Shown in pieces: positions 1-5,132 of a stretch of 5,132 nt of DNA. A program made the translations under genes and the position numbers. Source of the DNA: an uncultured Pseudomonadales bacterium (GTDB lineage Bacteria; Pseudomonadota; Gammaproteobacteria; Pseudomonadales; Porticoccaceae); assembly GCA_905478725.1 (NCBI GenBank), contig CAJQJT010000307.1:1-5132 (forward strand). The letters run 5' to 3'. Under the pieces are notes generated by a model, which did not search any database, was not told the origin of the DNA, and saw only the letters and a list, made by a program, of their open reading frames with translations. Within the stretch, counting starts at the first letter, position 1; each line of letters starts with the position of its first letter.

Positions 1-273
1 CCAGAGTGCCTGATCAATACCGGCAATGGCTGACATCAAGATTGGCCCGCCGCGATAGAAGCCGCCGCGGTAGAGTGTTTGCCAGAGATCGTTGATTTGT
101 CGCGGGTCTTTACCGATTAGATAGGGGGCTAGTTCATTCACCGCCGCGGCGACGGTTTGCGCACGACCTTCAATAACAGGCTCTCCCCAGCCGACTATGC
201 CAGCGTCAGTGTCTATAGCTAGAAACAGCCAGCGTGGAGCAACGGGATAGAGGCGCAAATTGGTAATTTTCAT
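1..273 (-). CDS. dgoD: D-galactonate dehydratase, N-terminal part (cut by window edge)
   Basis: This is the first 91 codons of a gene reading leftwards out of the window. The protein begins [20 protein letters not shown] and continues through [29 protein letters not shown], and [20 protein letters not shown]. These blocks match, almost residue for residue, the start of E. coli DgoD as I remember it, including the start position. The family (enolase superfamily, mandelate racemase/muconate lactonizing enzyme N-terminal domain) dehydrates D-galactonate to 2-keto-3-deoxy-D-galactonate in the cytoplasm. The visible part is the capping domain that helps close the active site. The metal ligands and catalytic residues lie beyond the edge, so activity cannot be judged here. 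The usual length is about 380 residues. The ATG at 273-271 has only a weak upstream ribosome site (AGAG, about 12 bases away). The gene diverges from the alpha-galactosidase across 181 bp, and its product sits downstream of galactose oxidation, which fits a galactoside-use locus. Confidence 0.93.
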   Translation of the reverse strand, partial: MKITNLRLYPVAPRWLFLAIDTDAGIVGWGEPVIEGRAQTVAAAVNELAPYLIGKDPRQINDLWQTLYRGGFYRGGPILMSAIAGIDQALW

Positions 274-295
274 CGGGCTTTAGATCTCTGGTGTC

Positions 296-310
296 GCACA
301 GAGGCTGTGC
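296..310. repeat. Perfect inverted repeat GCACAG-AGG-CTGTGC in dgoD leader
   Basis: Six-base arms pair exactly around a 3-base spacer. The repeat lies 23-37 bases upstream of the dgoD start codon, so it would either fold in the dgoD mRNA leader or serve as a dimeric operator on the DNA. A second, imperfect inverted repeat (CTCTG at 286-290 with CAGAG at 299-303) overlaps it, so the two hairpins could not form together. On the plus strand the arms are followed by a T-rich stretch, which mimics a terminator, but no plus-strand gene is visible upstream that would need one. The repeat is real in the sequence; its function is a guess. Confidence 0.4.
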
Positions 311-351
311 TGTTATTTTTATTATTATGCAATTCTAAACTAAATGACTGC

Positions 352-381
352 TTAAAAACGGTTTGCCTCGCAAAATAGAAT
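352..381 (+). promoter_or_regulatory. Candidate sigma70-type promoter for the alpha-galactosidase gene
   Basis: A -10-like hexamer TAGAAT (376-381, five of six matches to TATAAT) lies 18 bases after a -35-like TTAAAA (352-357, four of six matches to TTGACA). Transcription would start near 388, leaving a leader of about 65 bases before the ATG at 455. The -35 is weak, as expected for a promoter that is regulated or needs an activator. This is pattern matching only, and other AT-rich hexamers nearby could serve instead. Confidence 0.35.
355..374. promoter_or_regulatory. Candidate operator: overlapping short palindromes in the promoter spacer
   Basis: Two short palindromes overlap between the candidate -35 and -10 hexamers. 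AAAACGGTTT (355-364) has the AA-N-CG-N-TT core typical of LacI/GalR-family operators, symmetric about the CG except for one pair of positions. TTTGC-CTC-GCAAA (362-374) is a perfect 5-base inverted repeat around a 3-base spacer. A repressor bound here would block RNA polymerase on the alpha-galactosidase promoter. No regulator gene is visible in the window. Short palindromes like these occur by chance, so this is only a suggestion. Confidence 0.25.
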
Positions 382-454
382 TCACTGGCCGTGGCTAGGG
401 TATTTCGGCATTATTGGTTCTCAGTTAGCTGCCAAAATAATAAGAAGATTTGCC

Positions 455-2623
455 ATGTCCGAGCAGATACAGCCATTTTATACAGTCCATAGTCTTCACT
501 GCAGTCTGGTATTAGATTGCCGCGGTACAGGCGAGGGTATTAAACATGGCCCAGCCATTCTCTACTGGGGCGCTCGCCTAGGGCCTGAGACTACCCCAGA
601 AATGCTCGCACTGCTGGGCACTCGCCAAGAGGCTCAGGCCTGTATGCCAGAAGAATCCCCTATTGCTCTATCCCCCGAATTGGGTGCGGGGTTTCAGGGC
701 AATGCGGGTATTCAGGTGCATCGCGATGGTGGGCAGTGGGCAAGTTATAGCCAAATTGAATCCGTAATTGAAGATGGAAATGACGCTTTAACAATCGTAT
801 CTATTTGTCTGGCTACCCAGATTAAAATTACTCATCGACTGGCCCTAGACCAGCAGTCGGATGTGCTCACCGCCACCACAGAACTGACCAATATTGGCGA
901 CAGCACTCTCTGGGTAGACCAGTGCAGTGCGCCTAGTATTCCAGTGCCAATGCACTACAACAAAATTCTCGGATTCGCCGGCCGCTGGGGCAATGAGTTT
1001 CAGCGCCAGTCGGTGGATCGTTTTATGGGCACCTATCTCCGTGAAAATCGATCCGGACGTACTTCCCACGATTCATTTCCTGGGGTGATTCTGCATACTG
1101 AACAAACTAACGAAGGTGCCGGAGCCGCTTATGGCCTGCATCTGGGTTGGAGTGGCAATCACCAGATCCGAGTTGAAGAACAGTTTGTTGGCCGTGCCTA
1201 TGCCCAGATGGGAGAGTTATTTTTACCCGGTGAACTCAGTCTTGAACCCAATGAGTCCTACTGTTCACCAACACTCTATGGTGCTAGCACTCAGAGTGGA
1301 CTCTCTTCACTGTCCCAGTGTTTTCACCGTTATATTCGTTCAAATATTATAGATTCTCGGTGCACTGAAAAACCTCGGCCGGTGCACTTTAATACTTGGG
1401 AGGCAATGTATTTTGAACTGTCTCTCGAGCGCCTCTGCACCCTTGCGGATGAAGCGGCGGCGTTGGGCGCTGAACGTTTTGTACTGGATGATGGCTGGTT
1501 TAACAATCGCCGATCCGACAGTGCGGGGCTGGGTGACTGGTTTGTGGATGAGACAGTATTTCCTCAGGGCCTAAGCCCCTTGATCGATCATGTACAGGCT
1601 AAGGGCATGGAGTTTGGTCTCTGGGTAGAGCCTGAAATGGTCAATCCAGATAGTGATCTCTATCGTGCTCATCCGGACTGGATACTGAGTGCTGGGGTAG
1701 GATTAGGGGCTGCACCATTGCTGCTGGCTAGAAATCAGCTGGTATTGGATCTAACTCGACCTGAGGTTCAAGATTATCTATTTAACTGTATTCATGGCTT
1801 GCTGAGTGAGTACGCTATTGGTTATTTTAAATGGGATATGAACCGTGCTCTTTATCAGCCCGGCAGCGCGCATTGCGAAGGAAGAGCAGTGACCCATTAC
1901 CAAACTCTGGCTCTCTATGAGCTAATAGCGCGTATTCGCAGTGCGCACCCAACGGTTGAAATTGAAAGCTGTGCCTCTGGAGGCGGTCGAGCAGACTTCG
2001 GTATTCTTGCCCACACAGACAGAATATGGACCTCGGATACCAATGATGCTCTGGACCGTTTGCGTATTCAGAATGGCTTCTCGCTATTTTTCCCTGCCGA
2101 ATTAATGGGTGCTCACGTGGGGCCCAAGGACTGCCATATCACTGGCCGCAACATTGATATGGCGACTCGTGCCGGGGTGGCGATGTTTGGTTATATGGGT
2201 ATTGAGGCGAATCTTCTGACTATGGAGGAGTCTGAAAAGACTGAGCTTAAGGCGGCAGTGGCACTGCATAAGCAGCACCGTGAGTTGATTCATAGCGGTG
2301 ACTTGGTGCGTCTTGAATCAGGGGATAATGAGAATAGTTTTGGGGTGGTTTCTGCGGATCAGGACGAAGCGCTATTTTCCTATGCGCTGCTGGACAGCCA
2401 CCGCAATAGTGCTCCGGGTAGGCTGTGCTTTCGCGGGTTGGACCCAGATGCTCAGTATGAAATTAATATCGTCTGGCCCCGACAACCTACCAGTATCTCA
2501 ACATCGATTCTCGATGTGATTAATGGCGCAGTGATCAGCGGCGACGCCCTAGCAAACTTTGGCGTGCAGCTACCGATTATGCTGCCCCAAAGTCTGCTGA
2601 TTTTTCATCTCCAAAAGCGCTAG
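455..2623 (+). CDS. Alpha-galactosidase, glycoside hydrolase family 36
   Basis: This complete 722-residue enzyme releases terminal alpha-linked D-galactose from galactosides such as melibiose, raffinose or galactosylglycerols, by the retaining double-displacement mechanism of GH36. An N-terminal beta-sandwich (about residues 1-300, with LYWGARLG near 36-43) precedes the TIM barrel. The barrel carries NTWEAMYF (313-320), DDGWF (345-349), GLWVEPEMVNP (388-398), KWDMNR with the predicted nucleophile Asp461, SCASGGGRADFG (505-516), and WTSDTND with the predicted acid/base Asp528. A small C-terminal beta domain follows. Catalytic assignments come from alignment by eye to AgaA and Mel36A-type enzymes. 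The length is normal for the family, whose members are often tetramers. There is no signal peptide, so it acts in the cytoplasm on imported substrate. The ATG is preceded by a weak ribosome site (AAGAAGA, 442-448). The gene stands alone on the plus strand, diverging from dgoD and converging on the symporter gene. The exact substrate is not readable from sequence. Confidence 0.95.
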   Translation: MSEQIQPFYTVHSLHCSLVLDCRGTGEGIKHGPAILYWGARLGPETTPEMLALLGTRQEAQACMPEESPIALSPELGAGFQGNAGIQVHRDGGQWASYSQIESVIEDGNDALTIVSICLATQIKITHRLALDQQSDVLTATTELTNIGDSTLWVDQCSAPSIPVPMHYNKILGFAGRWGNEFQRQSVDRFMGTYLRENRSGRTSHDSFPGVILHTEQTNEGAGAAYGLHLGWSGNHQIRVEEQFVGRAYAQMGELFLPGELSLEPNESYCSPTLYGASTQSGLSSLSQCFHRYIRSNIIDSRCTEKPRPVHFNTWEAMYFELSLERLCTLADEAAALGAERFVLDDGWFNNRRSDSAGLGDWFVDETVFPQGLSPLIDHVQAKGMEFGLWVEPEMVNPDSDLYRAHPDWILSAGVGLGAAPLLLARNQLVLDLTRPEVQDYLFNCIHGLLSEYAIGYFKWDMNRALYQPGSAHCEGRAVTHYQTLALYELIARIRSAHPTVEIESCASGGGRADFGILAHTDRIWTSDTNDALDRLRIQNGFSLFFPAELMGAHVGPKDCHITGRNIDMATRAGVAMFGYMGIEANLLTMEESEKTELKAAVALHKQHRELIHSGDLVRLESGDNENSFGVVSADQDEALFSYALLDSHRNSAPGRLCFRGLDPDAQYEINIVWPRQPTSISTSILDVINGAVISGDALANFGVQLPIMLPQSLLIFHLQKR

Positions 2624-2690
2624 GGCTGTCTATAAAAAACCGCTCAGGGCTATCTATAAAAAACCGCTCAGGGCTGTCTCTAAACCGCCG
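2611..2690. repeat. Imperfect 24-bp tandem repeat across the convergent gene junction
   Basis: Two near-identical 24-bp units (2623-2646 and 2647-2670) differ at one base (GGGCTGTCT against GGGCTATCT). They share ATAAAAAACCGCTCAGGGCT at 2632-2651 and 2656-2675. Degenerate copies flank them: AAAAGCGCTAGGGCTGTCT over the end of the alpha-galactosidase gene (2613-2631, last base aside) and CTAAACCGCCGC over the end of the symporter gene (2679-2690). Both stop codons (TAG at 2621-2623 on plus; TAG at 2682-2680 on minus) therefore lie in repeat-like sequence. On the minus strand each full unit reads CCCTGAGCGG followed by six T, like the right half of an intrinsic terminator, but I find no matching left arm, so I do not call a terminator. 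Read on past its own stop, the alpha-galactosidase frame meets a TAA at 2633-2635. Confidence 0.8.
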
Positions 2691-4143
2691 CTTGAACCGT
2701 CTCATTAGATGCGGGCTGCTTTTCCAAGCCAATAAACTCGGCCCGATTACCTAGCACAAAGCGGTTGATAAACAGCGCCACACTGACACAGACAAAGAAA
2801 GTGATAAACATCATATGGATGTAATGCAGCGGCATCCAAATCCAGATAAAGCTGGCGTACATCAACACACCGAAAATTACCGCAGCAATGGCAGCGCGAT
2901 AATCCACATTGCGGAATAACAGACCCACAGCGAAACAGGCCAGAATCGGCATACTAATCAGACCCCAGAGCTCCTGGAGTAAATTGATAATACTGTCGGA
3001 CTGGGCATAAATCGGCACCATAATTACTGCAATGATTACAAAAATAACCGTGGCTATACCGCTGAGAACTCTTACGTTCGGCTTTTTATCTAGATAGGCT
3101 TCGTGAAGATCACAGACATACATGGCCGCTGAAGAGTTCACCATACTGTTAAAGGAACTCAGCACCGCCGCCGCAATCGCCGCCGCAAATACACCTGATA
3201 GCCAGCTCGGCAGCAAGTCGCCAACAATCCGCCCATAGGCCTGGTCGCCAATATCGCCATAGAGTTTAAAGGCTACGATACCCGGGATAACCACCATGCT
3301 CGGGATAAAGATCACGCGAATAAACGCCGCCGCATAAACGCCTTTCTGCGCTTCCTGAACTGTGGGTGCGGCCATGGCCCGCTGGGTAATTGTTTGGTTG
3401 GTGCTCCAGTAAAAAATCTGAATCAGGAACATACCGGTTAACAATGTATGCCAAGGCACTGGTGATGAACTGTCGCCAACCAATGTCAGTCGCTCTGGGG
3501 GAATGCCGCTAAAGTCAAAATCAATCGCCATCAGCGAGAGCACCACAATTAATAGACCCATGGCCAGCACTAAGACGCCACCATAGGTGTCTGAGACGGC
3601 AACTGCTCTGAGGCCACCCAGTACCGAATAGGCCGCACCGAATACCGCAAAGGCAATGGCGACAGTCAGCAGGTCCAGGTCTATCCCGGTCATGGAAATC
3701 ATAAACAGCGCGCCGGTATAGATCACCGCAGGCTGGAAGACAAAGACATTGATAAACAGGAACATGGTCGAGACCAGCGCGCGGATATGTTTGCTGTTAT
3801 AGCGCTTCTCCAATAGCTCGGTTGTGGTGGTGCAGTTGTTTCTGTAGTAGACCGGCAAGAACACTTTGGCCAGTACCATGAGGCCGACAAAGCCCGCCAG
3901 TTCCCAGAGCGCTAACAGCATCATCTGATTGCCGTTCATACCCACCAGCTGGTCGGTGCTGAGATTGGTCAAGGTGATAGAGCCTGCAACAAATACCCAG
4001 GTCAGACCGCCACCAGCGAGAAAATATTCTTTATTTGAGTCGGTGGAATGTCGGTTGTGGCCAGTGCACTTGATATAGGTAATCAAGGCGATGGCACCTA
4101 GGACAAGACAGAATACAGCTAGCTGAATAGTTTGTTCGTTCAA
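2680..4143 (-). CDS. Sodium:solute symporter (SSS/SLC5 family), probable sugar transporter
   Basis: This complete 487-residue inner-membrane protein has about 13 hydrophobic segments, starting at residues 6-24 and ending near 460, with the LeuT-type fold expected of the family. It resembles the sodium/galactose symporter vSGLT and E. coli YidK. FLAGGGLTW (41-49), STDQLVGMNG (62-71), YSVLGGLRAVAVSD (172-185), FYWSTNQTITQR (244-255) and EAQKGVYAAAF (264-274) align with vSGLT. Ser329-Ser330 in AAAVLSSFNSMVNS match the sodium-site serines 364-365. Gln65, Glu81, Asn249 and Gln390 correspond to vSGLT sugar-site residues Gln69, Glu88, Asn260 and Gln428; Arg276 replaces Lys294. It is somewhat shorter than vSGLT (about 540 residues). 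It starts at TTG, chosen because AGAGGA lies 6 bases upstream and the next in-frame Met is residue 68, far inside the first conserved blocks. It lies 61 bp downstream of the beta-galactosidase gene on the same strand, so co-transcription is likely. The cargo is probably galactose or a galactoside (inference). Confidence 0.9.
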   Translation of the reverse strand: MNEQTIQLAVFCLVLGAIALITYIKCTGHNRHSTDSNKEYFLAGGGLTWVFVAGSITLTNLSTDQLVGMNGNQMMLLALWELAGFVGLMVLAKVFLPVYYRNNCTTTTELLEKRYNSKHIRALVSTMFLFINVFVFQPAVIYTGALFMISMTGIDLDLLTVAIAFAVFGAAYSVLGGLRAVAVSDTYGGVLVLAMGLLIVVLSLMAIDFDFSGIPPERLTLVGDSSSPVPWHTLLTGMFLIQIFYWSTNQTITQRAMAAPTVQEAQKGVYAAAFIRVIFIPSMVVIPGIVAFKLYGDIGDQAYGRIVGDLLPSWLSGVFAAAIAAAVLSSFNSMVNSSAAMYVCDLHEAYLDKKPNVRVLSGIATVIFVIIAVIMVPIYAQSDSIINLLQELWGLISMPILACFAVGLLFRNVDYRAAIAAVIFGVLMYASFIWIWMPLHYIHMMFITFFVCVSVALFINRFVLGNRAEFIGLEKQPASNETVQAAV

Positions 4144-4204
4144 GAGAAATCCTCTTTATAATTTTTATTATTACTATCTATTTTTATTGTCGTTTTTTTA
4201 AATT
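4144..4204 (-). other. AT-rich spacer between beta-galactosidase and symporter genes
   Basis: This 61-bp gap within the minus-strand pair is almost all A and T, with runs such as TTTAAAAAAACG and TAATAATAAAAAT, in contrast to the balanced composition of the genes. It is long enough to hold an internal promoter (a TAGATA or TATAAA hexamer could act as -10), but no pair of hexamers stands out. No hairpin typical of a terminator is visible, so read-through from the beta-galactosidase gene is the simplest reading. An unstructured AT-rich leader may itself aid translation initiation at the TTG start. Confidence 0.5.
4150..4155 (-). promoter_or_regulatory. Shine-Dalgarno site that sets the TTG start of the symporter
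   Basis: On the minus strand the sequence reads AAAGAGGATTTCTCTTG. AGAGGA is a close match to the ribosome-binding consensus and stands 6 bases before the TTG at 4143-4141. No ATG or GTG in the same frame lies near enough to serve, so this site is the main reason for placing the start at TTG. Confidence 0.8.
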
Positions 4205-5132
4205 CTAGCTCTTCCAGACCGTCACGCCATGGGGTTCTATAGTTGTGCTGCCCAATACAAAACTGGTGTCTGAATCCAAGGGAAGAACCTGTTGATGCGC
4301 CGAATAGTTAAAGGCAAACATCAGATTGCCACGCTGGCTGATACGAATATCTTCACCAAATCTATAGGTCTGAATATCCGCTTGCTGGCATTGCTGTTGG
4401 AAAAAATCTAACAGAAATGCTCTGTTGGTCAATGTGGCCATATAGGTAAAGCGTTCATTGCGCACTATTGCCGCTTCACCATTTTCGTAACTTGCGATAA
4501 TTTCGATGTTGTCAGAACCACTGGCATCTAACTGCTCGCGCCAGATACCACTCTCATAGATATGATTATTCCAGCTTAAGGGTTCCTGACAATCGGCACG
4601 CAAGGTCTCCACCGAGAGCACCCGAATAGGGATGAGTTGCTGTAACAATCCAGGGGGCAAGCCCGTGGGATAGGCGAACTCTGCGGTTTTGGCGCCGGCT
4701 CTTGGGCCAAATATAAACTGCGCGCTAGAGTTACGACACCTGTCGACAAAGGCCTGATCAACGATCGGCAGGCTCGGGGCAATAATTAATTTGTAGGCTG
4801 AGAAATCTGAGAGCTCTGAATCCACAGAGACAAAGTCGACATTAATCCCAAGCTCACGCAATGCACTGTAATAGGAAAGCTGAACATTATTAAAATCATA
4901 GGCTTCCCCCTGTCGCTCAATATCGCTGACCCAGAGTCCTTCGGCGCCAGTAATAATCGCCACAGAGGCCGCCTGTAAAGGCTGATTCTCTAAATCCAGC
5001 TGTGCTACTTCGGCCATGGCCTGTTCGGCTTCTGGCCAGGCTTCGGTCTTGGAATTATCCGGGCGCAGCAGTCCTGCATGCATCTGTTCCTGAGCAAAAG
5101 GTGCCTGACGCCAGCGGAAGTAACAGACGCAA
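4205..5132 (-). CDS. Beta-galactosidase, glycoside hydrolase family 42, C-terminal part (cut by window edge)
   Basis: The open frame runs in from the right edge and ends at TAG (4207-4205), giving 308 visible residues of an enzyme normally about 650-690 long. The first complete codon is at 5131-5129. The fragment opens with YFRWRQAPFAQEQMHAGLLRPD (residues 4-25), the conserved end of the GH42 TIM barrel. Next comes the Rossmann-like trimerisation domain, with VAIITGAEGLWVSDIERQGE (57-76), YYSALRELGINVDFV (87-101) and FGPRAGAKT (141-149). A small C-terminal beta domain ends in TTIEPHGVTVWKS. GH42 enzymes hydrolyse terminal beta-D-galactosides with retention. Both catalytic glutamates lie beyond the edge, so activity and any signal peptide cannot be assessed. 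The Met at 5083 is not the start: the conserved YFRWRQ block lies upstream of it in the same frame. The symporter gene follows 61 bp downstream, pointing to uptake and hydrolysis of the same class of substrate. Confidence 0.92.
   Translation of the reverse strand, partial: CVCYFRWRQAPFAQEQMHAGLLRPDNSKTEAWPEAEQAMAEVAQLDLENQPLQAASVAIITGAEGLWVSDIERQGEAYDFNNVQLSYYSALRELGINVDFVSVDSELSDFSAYKLIIAPSLPIVDQAFVDRCRNSSAQFIFGPRAGAKTAEFAYPTGLPPGLLQQLIPIRVLSVETLRADCQEPLSWNNHIYESGIWREQLDASGSDNIEIIASYENGEAAIVRNERFTYMATLTNRAFLLDFFQQQCQQADIQTYRFGEDIRISQRGNLMFAFNYSAHQQVLPLDSDTSFVLGSTTIEPHGVTVWKS

Larger units (their letters stand above)
274..454. promoter_or_regulatory. Divergent intergenic region between dgoD and alpha-galactosidase gene
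   Basis: These 181 bp separate two start codons that point away from each other, so the region must hold at least one promoter for each direction unless dgoD is served by a more distant one. It is AT-rich in the middle (about 311-358) and holds no ORF or RNA gene that I recognise. The short signals inside it are listed separately. I found no convincing minus-strand promoter: CATAAT-like and TAGAAT-like -10 candidates exist around 324-337, read on the minus strand, but none has a good -35 at the right distance. No clear CRP site (TGTGA-N6-TCACA) is visible. Confidence 0.7.

Noticed and set aside
296..330. Rho-independent terminator on the plus strand (hairpin followed by T-rich tract)
   Set aside because: No plus-strand gene ends upstream in the window, the stem is only 6 bp and the T-tract is interrupted. 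A leader hairpin or operator is more sensible.
331..382. Inverted pair AATTCTA (331-337) and TAGAATT (376-382) as a looped operator
   Set aside because: Seven AT-rich bases 38 bp apart are expected often by chance, and the right arm is already explained as a possible -10 hexamer.
845..1352. Small ORFs on both strands inside the alpha-galactosidase gene
   Set aside because: They overlap strongly conserved GH36 coding sequence in other frames, have no ribosome site of note and no recognisable protein features. The same holds for those at 2102-2519, 3266-3454 and 4576-4782.
2623..2679. Bidirectional intrinsic terminator between the convergent genes
   Set aside because: The T-runs occur only on the minus strand, and the GC-rich block before them (CCCTGAGCGG) has no complementary left arm. 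The repeated sequence is direct, not inverted.
2611..2690. CRISPR-like array
   Set aside because: The units abut directly with no unique spacers, there are only two full copies and no cas genes are present.
5081..5083. ATG at 5083 on the minus strand as the start of a 292-residue gene
   Set aside because: The frame stays open to the window edge and the residues upstream (YFRWRQAPFAQEQ) are the conserved end of the GH42 catalytic barrel, so this Met is internal.
1..5132. Mobile element, tRNA or other structural RNA gene, or an undescribed gene system
   Set aside because: No transposase, integrase, terminal inverted repeats, cloverleaf or rRNA-like sequence was seen. Every long ORF belongs to a known metabolic or transport family.

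Overview
The window looks like part of a galactose/galactoside catabolic locus from a Gram-negative bacterium, most likely a marine-type gammaproteobacterium. That assignment is an inference from protein style: the dehydratase closely resembles enterobacterial DgoD, the alpha-galactosidase resembles proteobacterial RafA-like enzymes, and the transporter is of the vSGLT/YidK type. No rRNA, tRNA or other taxonomic marker is present, so the host is not proven.

Layout: (1) 1-273, minus strand: the first 91 codons of a D-galactonate dehydratase (dgoD), cut by the left edge. (2) 274-454: a 181-bp divergent intergenic region with a plausible sigma70-like promoter for the plus-strand gene, short palindromes that could be operators, and a small perfect inverted repeat in the dgoD leader. 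(3) 455-2623, plus strand: a complete cytoplasmic GH36 alpha-galactosidase. (4) 2611-2690: an imperfect 24-bp tandem repeat filling the convergent junction and containing the stop codons of both flanking genes. (5) 2680-4143, minus strand: a complete sodium:solute symporter (SSS/SLC5 family) starting at TTG behind a good Shine-Dalgarno site. (6) 4144-4204: a very AT-rich 61-bp spacer. (7) 4205-5132, minus strand: the C-terminal 308 residues of a GH42 beta-galactosidase, cut by the right edge. The GH42 and symporter genes point the same way and probably form an operon.

How the genes fit together (inference): the symporter brings in galactose or a small galactoside. GH42 and GH36 release galactose from beta- and alpha-linked substrates respectively. 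The presence of dgoD suggests that galactose is oxidised to galactonate and dehydrated to 2-keto-3-deoxygalactonate (De Ley-Doudoroff route) rather than passed through the Leloir pathway. Having both anomeric specificities in one locus would suit plant or red-algal galactosides, such as floridoside or galactan fragments, but nothing in the window fixes the substrate. I see no sign of a defence system, mobile element, CRISPR array or wholly novel gene family. The least ordinary parts are the repeat array that embraces both stop codons and the regulatory architecture of the divergent region.
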